From contig CAIIXF020000006.1 in NCBI GenBank assembly GCA_903813345.2, positions 18,669,936-18,733,935 of the forward strand: a stretch of DNA of 64,000 nucleotides, in the 5' to 3' direction. A model generated the notes under the pieces. That model was not told where the DNA came from. It made no database searches and saw only the letters and a list, made by a program, of their open reading frames with translations. This stretch comes from Owenia fusiformis. Its lineage: Eukaryota > Annelida > Polychaeta > Sabellida > Oweniidae. Below, piece by piece: positions 1 through 18,530 of this stretch (position 1 is the stretch's first letter; each line of letters begins with the position of its first letter). The position numbers were made by a program, and so were the translations under genes.

Positions 1-244
1 TCTAATTTAATTACATAGGAAACACGAAAAAATACATTTTAACGACCATTTTTTAAAATAGGTCGAATTTTTTAGAAGGGTAAACTTCCCGGGAATTTTA
101 AACCTGCACATCGCCCCAAAACGCAATATGTTGACATATGTTGTTTTTACATTTTCAAGCTCTATAATATAAAGTTTATGTAATTAAAAATTGTTTTTTT
201 CTGCGTAATATCAAAGAACAATCGTTTAGTTAAAAAAATAAAAA

Positions 245-314
245 AGCGAGTACGGGATTTGAACCCGGGCCTCCAGCGTGCTAAGCGAGCATTCTAACTC
301 TATACCACCGTGGT
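245..314 (-). pseudogene. tRNA-like sequence (Ala AGC-like) or SINE head
   Basis: Read on the minus strand this shows a B-box-like GGTTCAAATCC, an anticodon-like loop CTTAGCA and an A-box-like TGGTATAGAGTTAG. A run of six T follows directly, as expected for a Pol III terminator. The acceptor and anticodon stems do not pair well at standard spacing, so a functional tRNA is unlikely. A decayed tRNA or the head of a tRNA-derived SINE fits better. Confidence 0.4.
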
Positions 315-2540
315 ATTACGAATAGTGGGAGAAATAAAACGCTACTTAAATTTAATGCTATGATTCGAGAGTGACGTCACGTTCTTCACGTTTTGTTTGA
401 GAACGAGAACGAGACTTGTGCCAGAAGCCCGACTTTTTTGTCAGTCGACCTGTTCAAAGTACATTTAGTAATAATTATCGCTTTTCAGAACAATTTAGGA
501 AACAATATTTTCTATCTACGTCGATTACAAAGCATCTAAGGTACGTATATGAACAACTGAGTCAATAGGGATAAATAGCCCAACGAGAGTCGGCGGTCTT
601 GAAAAATAGGTACGAAAAATTTCTACGGAATGCGTGACAAATACGTAATTCGCGTGAAAAGTCCGAACGAAATGCGTACGTTTTTTTTCCGGCGTTCGTA
701 TTTTTGCTGTGTATACGATCTTTTTTAGAAATTTTTCTACAGAAATATTTTTGCTTGACAATTACCAGGTAAAATGCGTATTTGCGTGACATTTTCTGTC
801 ACGCAAAAATAACTGGCGTGACTTCAAATTCTTCAGCAAATGCGTGACAAATACTCAAATTGCGGGAGAGTTGACAGGCCTGAATTGTTTCCATTGAAAG
901 AGTACGTACAAAACATTTTCCGATTAGACTAGACTCTAGGCCTAATCTAGGTAGATTAAATCCTACGGGGAGCTCAAGTTGGAACTATACATAATCATTT
1001 AGAAAACTGGACTGGGAAATCAGAGGTCGAAGGGTTTTTCAGAAAAATATGTTCTAAAAATTCTTGACACCCAGTAAGTCGTAGGGTCGAAGGGTCGTAG
1101 GTCGAAGGGTTTTTAGTACATTCCGTATTTCCTTGCTTTTTTCAGGAAAGTATCATTACACTGTCTTCTTTTAGAATATCTGGAAACAAAATGGCTGACA
1201 GGAAGTAGGTTTCGAGTTAAAATTTTTTCATCCACATCTATAGGCACTCATAAGTTATCCCTGAAAATTTGAAGGTGATATCTGTAGCGGTTTTGGAGAA
1301 AAAACCCGGACGTACGGACGGACAGACAGACGGACGGATGGACGGACAGACAGTCGGACGCGCCTAGGCCGACAATATGGCCCCACACTATGTGGTGGGG
1401 ACATAATAATACTATATTTAAAATATTGACGTGGTTTACTATGCAATTATAAATCCAGGTGCCCAAGGGGACACCTAGGTGTTATTTAGTAACACCCCAA
1501 TGGTAGCTCCTGTGTTGTCTGGAAACTTTGAAAGAAAATTTTGAAAAATAGAAAGTGTGAAATATCAGAATTTCCTGGAGTTCCCATTGACACGGGATGT
1601 CATCGCCTGATTTGGTCAATGTTAGGGAGCAGGTCGTTTTTACAATAAATTTCAATATTTTCACACAAAATATTTTTTTACTGAAATTCGGCGGAAGTCT
1701 TTTATAATCTAATACGAAGTTACTAAAAAAGGCGCGAACGCCCTACACTCAAAATGATCGTTTTTCCATTATAACTTTTTAACGTAATTTAACGAAGGCT
1801 TCTAATTATTATCCAAGATAGTCTAAATACCGATTAAAATATTTCTTACTTCAAACAAATACGCCGTCTTTTATTCAATTTTTTAAAAAATAATAAAAAA
1901 TAACTCTTGTCAATGTTAGGGAGCAGTCAATGTTAGGGAGCAAAATGATTTTATCAGAATATTAAAAATGTAGCAAATGGCCATTTAAAATATGTATGGC
2001 ATTTATAAACTGAACAATTTTGTTTGTATGATTATTTGATACCCTTTGGGGAGGAAAGCGTTAAAATTGTAAGAAAATCATTGAAAAGGTTATTTTGCAT
2101 TTTTTATTTTCAGCTAAATCCTGTTTACGTTCGTTTTAGAAATATTTAGATGCGAACCATTCCTTCTTTATTCGTTGACCTCTAACTGTAAATGAATGGA
2201 TGTATCGTTATATACACTTTTTGATGATGTCATCAGTTCACAATCCTAAATTGTGGATGATAAATTATCTGAACTGATATATAGGCTTGAGAAATCTCCG
2301 ACATCCTTCAGTTCTATGATTTGATATTTTCCTAGTATTAAAGTAAGAGAGTTAGTCTCGCACTTATCTTTACGACCGGGTATCACCTGATAGCTGGCAC
2401 AAACGCTATGAAGGGCTCATTGCGCAGTTACATGTATGATAGTAGATTTTTACACGTATACTTCAATTTGTCAATACTCAGACAATGCAGTATATAACCG
2501 ATCTCTGTTATATGTGTACCACTTGCTAATGATACTCTAA

Positions 2541-3049
2541 AGCCCGGTATACACCAATGGGACAAGTTGGGACCTCCATAGACTTAACATGGCGTGGGAC
2601 CTAGTGGGACCTTTTGGGATTTTGCCCCATGAAGTCCGTGGGAATCAATGGGACTCCGTCGGATTTTGCCCCAACTTGCATATAATCTTGCCCCATCGAG
2701 TCCCATGAGGTCCCACGTTGGACTCGATGGGATTCGATGGGGCAGGATGGGGCAAAATCCCACGGAGTCCCATCTTGCCCCATCGAGAATGAACATGTTC
2801 ATTCTTTCCATGGGGCATCGTGGGATTTCCGATCAGGTCACATGTTATGTGAAGCCCAACATACATCAATGGGGCAAGGTGGGATTTGATGGGACTCCAT
2901 GGGGCTCGATGGGGCACGTTGGGACTTGATGGGGCAAAGTCATCAACCATGGGACTCCGTTGGACTCATTGGGGCAAGTTCGGATTCGATAGGGCAAGAT
3001 CGGACTCGATGGGCAAGTGGGATTTTGCCCCATTGGTGTATACTGGGCT
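2541..3049. mobile_element. MITE with AGCCCGGTATACACC terminal inverted repeats
   Basis: The ends are inverted copies of one another over about 21 bases (AGCCCGGTATACACCAATGG at the left, its near-complement at the right). They are flanked by TAA on both sides (2538-2540 and 3050-3052), a plausible 3-bp target duplication of PIF/Harbinger type. The interior is an imperfect palindrome built of short GATGGGGCAA / TTGCCCCATC words. The reading frames across it are by-products of that repeat. It is nested inside the larger foldback element. Confidence 0.7.
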
Positions 3050-3376
3050 TAAGGCTACTTTATTTAAGTTTTGAATGAATTTAATTGTCAAAAAGCGGCT
3101 CACTTGCAGACTTGGGGACACCCTATATATTAACCTGGGATTACACATACAGTACGTGGCTGGACTGCGTCATCCATATCCACCGTGCAAGCTACTTATT
3201 TCACTTTCCAATGTACTACAGTAATTATATGAATGAATTATCATGGAATTATTGAGAATATTTTTGAAATTTACAGTTCAGGGGAGACATAATTTTTTAA
3301 ATAACAAAACATTACATTTCATGCTACTAGATCATGAGCTAGCTAGCAACTGCAGCTGCGCATTTATTACGCTATC

Positions 3377-3620
3377 TTACATGTTTGAAGAATGATTCGT
3401 TTTAATATGCCGTTGTAAGGTTGCTCGGTATTTAAACTCCTTACAACAATGTGGACATTTGAATAACGTGTTTCCATGAACAAGCTTCTTGTGAACGTTT
3501 AAGTAATGTTTTGTTTTGAAGCAGCGTGTGCCCTCCATATCTGATCCCATGTCCTGGCAAGTCTCACAAAAGAACTCAGAGTCCTTGTGGGTCATCTCGT
3601 GCCTGTTCAAACAGCTTTTC
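3377..3620 (-). CDS. Orphan C2H2 zinc-finger exon (3' exon, partial)
   Basis: The frame is open from a CTCTAG acceptor-like site to a TAA-side stop and encodes about 80 residues with C2H2 fingers. The tail of one finger (C-x2-NRHEMTHK) is followed by a degenerate finger starting FFCETC with an extended spacer to HKKLVH, then a canonical one (FKCPHC ... LQRHIKTNH). There is no initiator ATG, and the start of the frame implies a split codon from an upstream exon. I found no further zinc-finger exon on the minus strand between 3620 and 9000. Its position inside the 1.1-5.0 kb foldback element suggests a captured or stranded exon of a zinc-finger gene. It could still be the last exon of a gene with a very long intron. 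Confidence 0.45.
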
Positions 3621-5207
3621 CTAGAGAACTGTTAATAAAACTGATTTCTCGAAAATAAAGGATTCAGTGAAAATTGGACTTGACATTTCAGATTAATTTG
3701 CAAATTAGTAATTGGTGAAAAAATAACACTTTGGAAAGAATTTTTAGTTGTTCAAGAGAAGTGACGGTATTTTTTCCTAATATTCAATTTTTGTGCTGCT
3801 TGCTGAGCTATACTTGAAAGACAATCAGCTCAATTTATGTCTATATTTGGGTTGAAAATGTGTGAAGTCCCAAAATGTTTTATTATTCTAACATTTCTAA
3901 AATATGATTGGACAAAGTTTTAGACTTTCTTTAAGTGTTACCGGTCTATTTCAAAACAATAATTTATATACAAAGATGAGCTCATTTATTTAAATACAAT
4001 ATCATGAATAAAGGGAGATGTCATGTAATTATTGTATCTGGTTAAATTGTGTATATTGTGCTGAGCAATACTGTATGCTTGTAAGGTTTATACCAAGGGG
4101 TATAAAACAATCATACAATCTTGTCTAGTTTATAAATGACATACATGTTTGTAAAGGCCAATTACTCTGATATTCTGATAAAACCATTTCGCCCCACTGC
4201 ATTGTTTGCTCCGCCACATTGATCATACTTATTTTTTATTATTTAAAAAAAATTAAAGAAAGGTGTACCTGTTTGAAGTAAGAAATATTTCAATATGTAC
4301 TGAGATTATCCATGATAATAATTAACTTTCCTTCGTCAAAAATCTTTGAGAGTCCATTTTCTGAAGATAACAAAAATGCAAAACAATTTTTTTTATTGAT
4401 TTTGTTAAATTTTGTTAAGGCAAGGGGTTTAAAATAATCATTCAAACAATATTGTTTAGTTTATAAATGCCATACATATTTTAAATGGCCATTTGCTACA
4501 TTTTTAATATTCTGATAAAATCATTTTGCTCCCTAACATTGACTGCTCCCTAATATTGACAAGAGTTATTTTTTATTATTTTTTAAAAAATTGAATAAAA
4601 GACGGCGTATCTGTTTGAAGTAAGAAATATTTTAATCGGTATTTAGACTATCTTGGATAATAATTAGAAGCCTTCGTTAAATTACGTTAAAAAGTTATAA
4701 TGGAAAAACGATCATTTTGAGTGTAGGGCGTTCGCGCCTTTTTTAGTAACTTCGTATTAGATTATAAAAGACTTCCGCCGAATTTCGTACAGAAGCGTGA
4801 TTGACATTGTCATTGCATGTGCTAGTACATTTTCTCTGCGAATGAGCAGTTTTTCAGTAAAAAAATATTTTGTGTGAAAATATTGAAATTTATTGTAAAA
4901 ACGACCTGCTCCCTAACATTGACCAAATCAGGCGATGACATCCCGTGATTGAACGTCTACCAGATATTTTAAAAGAAGACAATGTAATGATACTTTCCTG
5001 AAAAAAGCAAGGAAATTGACACATTGCTTCATACTTTATTTTGTACCAGAAAATAACATGTGCAGGTATAGCAATTTTTTACAAAAATGTTACTTTCCAG
5101 CTGTACCTTAATTCACCCTCCTCCACTCTCTGTCATCCATAGAAAATAGTATTTTTCCTTGGTATACAGAGAGCAGAGTAGATTTTCATTTCGATCAATT
5201 CTTCAAT

Positions 5208-8200
5208 TGTATCAGATGCTGGCACAGTTTTGCCGGAAGTTTGCAAGAAGTAACTTTTGGCAATGCAGTATGTTAGAGCAACCTAGTAGGTGTAAGAAAA
5301 TATAAGGTGATGGCCTTTAAAGTGGTAAAAACAATTTTCACGGCCGAATTGGACTTCAATTCCTGCGATTTCAGGGGGTACTATAAGACTATTTCATAAC
5401 ATAAAGGATATAGTTGCTATTGTTCTGCTTTCTACAGCACACATTACTAGTCCAAAGATGAATAATATCCTAAAGTTATAGGCCGATATCTGTATTAGTC
5501 TCAGAAATATTGCAATTAATAGGAAAAAATATGCAATTTTTGTCATTTTTAAGTCTCACGTATCTTATATTTGTAGCTTCCAGCAAAAGATGGCAGCTTA
5601 AATAGCTCAAAATTGTTTTCTAAAAACTAATTCAAGCTTTGTTTAATATTGTAATACAATTATAATAATGATAATGTACTGTTTATGATTTTTAATATGA
5701 CTTTATAGTACCCTACCCCTGGAAAGTGGGCGTGGTCAATGTTATCATTTTGCAGCATACAATTAAAAACTTGTATTGATAGAAAGCAAATCAATGCATA
5801 TAAAACATCTTCACTTGTTACTTGACAATGTAATTCATTTATTATTAAAATATAGGACTCTACATATTTTATATATATGATTTCAATTTTGTACAATGTA
5901 TCATAATGAAATCTAATAGGCTGTTTCAATTTACCAACTTTTTCTCGGATCACCCTTACCTTTTGACAAAACGATCTACTATATGACCAATAGCCACAAA
6001 AAATAGCAGAACTGATCAAAGTTTAAACCCCCCCCCCCCCTACCCCTATGTCTGTTTTGTATGGGGTCCGCCACAATGCAACAAGTCCATTTTCAGTGCT
6101 TACTATCACATGGAATATAAGTCACAATGTTTCCACAATATCTGGGCAATGAGATAGTGCCATTAAGAATATGTATGCCCAGATTCAAGATCATGGTGTA
6201 AATGCTTGCCGATCTATCAGCTTTCAAAAATGAGGAAAGCTGTCTTGAGTGCCGTTTCAACTAATTTTGAATTAAAACTGCTACTTATGATTTTTTTTCT
6301 CAACAACTGTGATTTGGTTAGAGTTCAAACACAGGATATCAAGACATAGTGCTACCAAATTCTGGTATTGAAAATTTCAGAGCTCTAGATCAAATATTCA
6401 TATCTGCATGGACTCTTAAAAAGACCCAAAAGACACAAAATTCAGTCAGATATCGCGAAAAAAATGTGATAAAATGCACTATTCAGAACAATTTATCTCT
6501 TAAATTTTACTTTTATTTACCATAATTTCTGATTCTGCCTCTAGTTAGTAATACCAATAATACATATGAGTAGACTTAAGGTCATAGTAAGTGTAGTTAC
6601 AGATTTATTAGCATCTAAAAATGGGAGAAGCAGTGTAGCAAGTGCAATTTTTACCTATAATTCATAATATTAATCTGCAGCTTTCAGGATTTTCTTCTCT
6701 AAAACTAGAATTCTGTGAGACCCCAAAAGACAGGATTCCATATCACTGTACCACCAAATATATATGAGAGTAGTTTCAGGAGGTTACTGTACGCCCGGTA
6801 TTATTCGCGAGCTTTAATTTCGCGAATTTTGCGAAAACACGGTTTCGCGGCTATTAAATTTCGCGAATACTGTATTTTATCGTATTCGGGGATTCCCCAG
6901 TATATGATGTCCAATCAAATTGCAGGCTACAATCACGTGAACAATCGTGCGCACGTGCTCTTTCATTGCCGCGCATGCGCATAGTAAAGTCATGGAGTTG
7001 CACAGTACTATTGAAGTACTATAACTCGATCCAAACTAGTAGACAAAACGAAATGCATCAGAGCCCCGGGTAAAAACAAATTCCCGGGGATTTAATTGGC
7101 AATTTCGTGACGATAATTTTTCGCGATTTTAACACCCTCGCGAAAAGCGCAAAAGTTAATCGCACACGAATAATACCGGGCATACAGTATATCAAATAAT
7201 CATTGAACCATTGACACCTAAAAATATGCAAAATACAGTCAGAAATGGTGAAATTGTGATTGTGAAAAAATGTATGTATTCTTAACAATTAACTGTATTT
7301 TATTTAGAACTGAAACTTGAAGTGCTTACTAGGAGTTACATCTAGTTATTATTTATTAAGTGACTTCAGCATCCGAATTGATATAATATAGGAATATCTT
7401 ATGGTTTTGAAAAAATATCATTTATATCCATGAGTGGATATTGATATTTTCATGAGTGAGCGCAGCGTGTGAGTGAAGATATTTGTATCCATGAGTGGAT
7501 ATAATATATATAAAATATTTTTGAAAATAATTAAAAAATGTAAAAAGAAATTTTTTTTTAAAAATTCGAAACCATCGAATATCACTTTTCAAACCATCGA
7601 ATATCACTTTTTAAGACGCGATATTCGATAGTTTAAAAGTGATATTCGATGATTTGTGAATTGATCCCCATATCAAATATATCTTCATGTGATATTCGAT
7701 CTATATCCTTGCAACCATGGGATAATCACTGATATGCTTAAGACCAAAAAACCTATAAAGAATGTTATTATTGAATACTGAGAATACATTGTTTTTACAT
7801 TACGGAGCTTTATTTCTACCTGAAAGTATTTTGGAACATATCTCTTGCTTAAATATTTCATGCAATGTTACTTTCAAAAACTTTCTTAGAACAATAAGTC
7901 CATCCTATACTTTCACATGTTATTCTCCATTTCGTTTTTAAAAATTGTGGGAGCTTTAAACTCTAGAAGAGCTTAATTACCAATTATACCATGCACCCTC
8001 CGTCGCATTTTTCTTAGGATGGCCAGGCATATTTCAAATTGAAGAGTAAAGTCAGTTAAAGTGATATATAGCTGTATACAACAACATATCTTTCACTTGA
8101 TACTGTGATGTCAAGCTTAAGCATTCAAACAGTGTATTTTCTCCCAAGATACAATAAAGTACTGATTTCATTCATTTATCAATTCAGATGCCTTGGAATT

Positions 8201-9637
8201 AAAGTAAACACTTGGTATATATTACCAATATTATTTTTACTTATTATTGGTGGTACAATGACCAGGTTTCCTTTAATGTCTTTGGTCTTACTGTGCAGTT
8301 TGGAAAAAGAAAATTCAGAAAGTTGCAGTCTTAGTTGAAAAAAAAACTGGTGACAATCATACTTGCTACAGCTTTTCCCATTTTCAGAAGCCAATAGATC
8401 TGTACTTCCACTTACTATGACGTTAAGTCTTCTCATATGTATTATTGGTGGTACTAACTGGAGGCAGAATCAGAAATCATGTCAAATAAAAGTAACATTT
8501 AAGAGATAAATTGTTCTGAATAGTGCATCTTTCATATTTTTCACGATTTCTGACAGGTTTTTTGTCCTTTTGGGTCTTTTTAAAAGTACATGCAGAAGTG
8601 AATATTTGATCTAGAGCTCTGAAACTTCCAATATCAGAACTTGGTAGCATTATGTCTTGGTATCTTATGTTTGGGGTCTAAAAAAGTCACAGATGTTGAG
8701 AAAAATATTCATTAAGCAGCAGTTTCAGTTCAAAGTTAGTTAAAACTGCACTCAGCTTTCTCTATTTATAAACGCCGATAGATTGGTAAGTATTAGTATT
8801 AGGACCTTGAAACTGCTCATATTATGTAGTCTTTTTGGTATTTCTCATTGCAAAGGTAATTTGGAAACACTGTGACTTACATTTCATGTGTTAGTGAACA
8901 CTGAAAATGAAACAGCCTATTAGATTTCATCATGATACATTGTACAAAATTGAAAACGTATATATAAAATATGTAGAGTCCTATATTTTAGTAATGAATG
9001 AATTACAATGTCAAGTAACAAGTGAAAATGTTAAAAATGCATTGATTTGCTTTCTATCAATACAAGTTTTTAATTGTATGCTGCAAAATGATAACATTGA
9101 CCACGCCCACTTTCCAGGGGTAGGGTACTATAAAGTCATATTAAAAATCATAAATAGTACATTATCATTATTATAATTGTATTACAATATCAAACAAAGC
9201 TTGAATTAGTTTTTAGAAAACAATTTTGAGCTATTTAAGCTGCCATCTTTTGCTTGAAGCTACAAAATATAAGATACGTGAGACTTAAAAATGACTAAAA
9301 TTGCATATTTTTTTCCTATTAATTGCAATATTTCTGAGACTAATACAGATATCGGCCTATAACTTTAGGATATTATTCATCTTTGGACTAGTAATGTGTG
9401 CTGTAGAAAGCAGAACAATAGCAACTATATCCTTTATGTTATGAAATAGTCTTATAGTACCCCCTGAAATCGCAGGAATTGAAGTCCAATTCGGCCGTGA
9501 AAATTGTTTTTACCACTTTAAAGGCCATCACCTTATATTTTCTTACACCTACTAGGTTACTCTAACCTACTGCATTGCCAAAAGTTACTTCTTGCAAACT
9601 TCCGGCAAAACTGTGCCAGCATCTGATACAAATCTGT
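5208..9637. repeat. 4.4-kb imperfect palindrome
   Basis: Arms of about 1.4-1.6 kb (roughly 5208-6780 and 8235-9637) are reverse complements. The outer 450 bases are nearly identical (for example around CACGGCCGAATTGGACTTC in both arms), while the inner parts near 6600-6750 and 8240-8400 are clearly more diverged. The centre (6781-8234) holds a separate CG-rich MITE, a diverged repeat of arm sequence at about 7200-7340, and ATGAGTGAGCGCAGCGTGTG-type repeats near 7450. No convincing coding sequence was found. It may be a foldback transposon or a head-to-head insertion of two copies of one repeat. Confidence 0.7.
6786..7198. mobile_element. CG-rich MITE with GCCCGGTATTATTCG ends
   Basis: The left end (ACTGTACGCCCGGTATTATT) and right end (its near-complement, finishing CATACAGT) form terminal inverted repeats of about 24 bases. 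The interior is rich in CGCGAA words and sharply richer in CpG than its AT-rich surroundings. TA flanks both ends, compatible with a TA target site. It carries no transposase. It sits in the spacer of the 4.4-kb palindrome and so inserted after that structure formed. Confidence 0.65.
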
Positions 9638-9850
9638 TCCGCCGCCTGTAGTGATTTTCCAAAAGAAAAAAAAGAGGAAAAATATGTTTTGGAATGAAAA
9701 CTGGCAAAATATCTCCGATACGAGGACAGATTTAACCATTTCTATTCCTAAAGTATGACAACATATCTTGGTGTAATATTTTGACTAACTGTTGCCTAAA
9801 TAGTGCGTGAGATACCCAACTGTATGGCAAATGTATTGGGAAAATATCTT

Positions 9851-9882
9851 ACCGGAAGTTATCCATAGGCGCCGCCATTTTT
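9851..9882 (+). promoter_or_regulatory. ETS-type and YY1-type sites upstream of JMJD6
   Basis: ACCGGAAGTT at 9851-9860 matches the ETS/GABP consensus, and GCCGCCATTTTT at 9871-9882 matches the YY1-type element common just downstream of housekeeping start sites. They lie 140-175 bases before the JMJD6 ATG, with no TATA box nearby. A TATA-less constitutive promoter is inferred. Confidence 0.5.
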
Positions 9883-10024
9883 GAATACCCAGCTTGCAGT
9901 TCGTTTCCGGGATACATGTTTTCTATCATGTTTTGTACATTTTCATGAAAAAGCTTTTCCGCGACTCAATTCTAATCGTAATAGAATTGTAAATCGTACA
10001 TACACAAAACAAGGAACGACTGAA

Positions 10025-16484
<6,460 letters not shown>

Positions 16485-17395
16485 CACGTATCAGGACAAT
16501 AACCTTGGCCAATTTTGTAAAATATTGGTAAATACTAACAGACGCAGCTATAAAATGAACAAAATATGAACTCAACTTGAGAACTTACTACTCGAGGCGA
16601 GGCATTGAAACTAAGCAAATTATATGGCACATTTTGTGTCTTGCTTGTGCTCTATGCTTGCAATGTTCAGTCAAAGGCTTACAAATATCTGCAGCATTGT
16701 AACCATTTTATAATATAGCAATTCTTTCATAGTACAAGAAAATATCAATATGTATAGATTGAGCTGAAAAAATTTTATGGGGAGGGGATAAGAGGCCATC
16801 TTCAGTAGAATGGCAATGGCAACAAATTTAATTTCTCATCTTTTCCTGGGAGAATGCTGGGTCAATCCAAAACATAATTATATTCATCTTATATCATAAA
16901 GCATTATATAATTGTATTCTCTAATACATGTAGTCTTTTCGAAATTGTTTTATGGATTATTGAAAAATGAACTTTATAATATTTCAATATAGAGTGTTTG
17001 ATATACATGTAATATTTATTTGGGAAAATACCCTATTAAATCTTTTGAATTTACAGGTTATGTAATGTGAGCAGATGGGTGCAAAGTTCTAACAGAATAA
17101 CAGAAAAAATTACAATTTTATATCTATTTTCACAGTTAAAATGTCACTTAACAATGTCATGTAGGAGTACTATAACTAAGGAGTGTAAATTTTCAGATTT
17201 TTATAAAATGAGCTTTTTCGAAAGTATACATGTATTATTGTATGTTATTGTCCTATATTAGGACAAAAGGAAATAATGTGTTTTATTGTACAATAACAGT
17301 CAATTGATATTTGTTCATTGTAGTATTTATGTCAATATAGTTTAAAGACTCATATTCTACGTCACCACCAAAAAGTGTCCATGTATTGCTATAGC
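16485..17395. other. JMJD6 3' region, no further gene seen
   Basis: AT-rich sequence after the JMJD6 stop. It contains a candidate polyadenylation hexamer ATTAAA near 17034 and several AATA-rich tracts. I see no coding exon, RNA gene or clear repeat before the GTCACCACC element. Confidence 0.4.
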
Positions 17396-18530
17396 GACCA
17401 TTTTTATGTCACCACCAAAAGTGGTGACATATTGTTATGGTCTCCGTTTTTTTTATGTCACCACCAAAAGTGGTGACATATTGTTATGGTCTCCGTTTTT
17501 TTGTGACGGCGGTTGGTGGTTGGAGGTTGGCGTCTGGCGTCTGTAACAATTTCTTACAACTTCCTATAACTTAACAAATACTGTTTAGACTGACTTCAAT
17601 TTTTTTCTAAATCATCTACATGTTCTCAGAAGTTCAAATTTGACTTTAGATTTGACATTTGACCTTCAATGACCTTTTCAAGGTCAAAAAGGTCTTTTTT
17701 CAACTTGCTTCACATTGACTAAATTTTTTTTCAAAATCATCTACATGTTCTCAGAAATTCAAATCTGACTTTAGATTTGACTTTAGATTTGACATTTGAC
17801 CTTCAAATCTGACTTTAGATTTGACATTTGACCTTCAATGACCTTCTCAAGGTCAAAAAAGGTCAAAAAGGTCTGTTTTCAACTTGCTTCAAATTGACTA
17901 AATTTTTTTTTCAAAATCATCTACGTGTTCTCAGAAATTCAAATCTGACTTAAGATTTGACTTAAGATTTGACATTTGACCTTCAATGACCTTCTCAAGG
18001 TCAAAAAAGGTCAAAAAGGTCTGTTTTCAACTTGCTTCAAATTGACTAAAAATTTTTTTCAAAATCATCTACGTGTTCTCAGAAACTCAAATCTGACTTT
18101 AGATTTGACTTAAGATTTGACATTTGACCTTCAATGACCTTCTCAAAGTCAAAAAAGGTCAAAAAGGTCTTTTTTCAACTTGCTTCAAATTGACTAAATT
18201 TTTTTTTCAAAATCATCTACATGTTCTCAGAAATTCAAATCTGACTTTAGATTTGACATTTGACCTTTAATGACCTTCTCAAGGTCAAAAAAGGTCAAAA
18301 AGGTCTGTTTTCAACTTGCTTCAAATTGACCAAATTTTTTTTTCAAAATCATCTACATCTTTTCAGAAGTTCAAATTTGACTTTGCAAGTTCTCAGAAGT
18401 TCAAATCTGACTTAAGATTTGACCTTTGACCTTCAATGACCTTCTCAAGGTCAAAAAGGTCTTTTTTCAACTTGCTTCAAATTGACTAAAAAATTTGATC
18501 TAACTAGGTGGTGACATTTTGTCATGTTAA
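17396..18530. repeat. Tandem array inside a GTCACCACC inverted-repeat element
   Basis: The left edge carries two copies of ATGTCACCACCAAAAGTGGT followed by GACATATTGTTATGGTCTCC. The right edge has the complementary AGGTGGTGACATTTTGTCAT. Between them are about six tandem units of roughly 130-190 bases with the words CAACTTGCTTCAAATTGACT, CAAAATCATCTAC, TGTTCTCAGAA, CAAATCTGACTT, TTTGACCTTCAATGACCTTC and AAGGTCAAAAAGGTCT. Unit lengths differ because an internal GACTTTAGATTT word is itself repeated once or more. Frames are not conserved. This is a transposon-borne minisatellite. Confidence 0.75.

Larger units (their letters stand above)
1122..5022. repeat. Large foldback (inverted-repeat) element
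   Basis: Inverted arms lie at about 1586-2120 and 4350-4947. Both outer ends carry the sequence around CGGGATGTCATCGCCTGATT in opposite orientation, and both carry the phrase CAATGTTAGGGAGCA. A further outer match pairs 1122-1187 with 4958-5022, so the left arm has gained about 400 bases (1188-1585), including a (GACG/GACA)n stretch at 1310-1360. The right arm carries an extra block near 4788-4850, and a diverged third copy of its inner part lies at about 4090-4340. No transposase was seen. It looks like an old non-autonomous foldback element with later insertions. Confidence 0.75.

Noticed and set aside
1248-1466. Ser/Val/Arg-Pro repeat frame
   Set aside because: It is produced by the (GACGGACA)n microsatellite and is open in two overlapping frames.
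2584-3148. Several Trp/Gly/Asp-rich frames on both strands
   Set aside because: They are translations of the GATGGGGCAA-type words inside the MITE at 2541-3049, open in several frames at once.
5660-9176. Homologous frames of about 89 codons in both arms of the 4.4-kb palindrome (5660-5926 minus, 8907-9176 plus)
   Set aside because: Most differences between the two copies change the amino acid and lie in one half, and there is no start context or known domain. The similarity reflects the inverted repeat itself, not selection on a protein.
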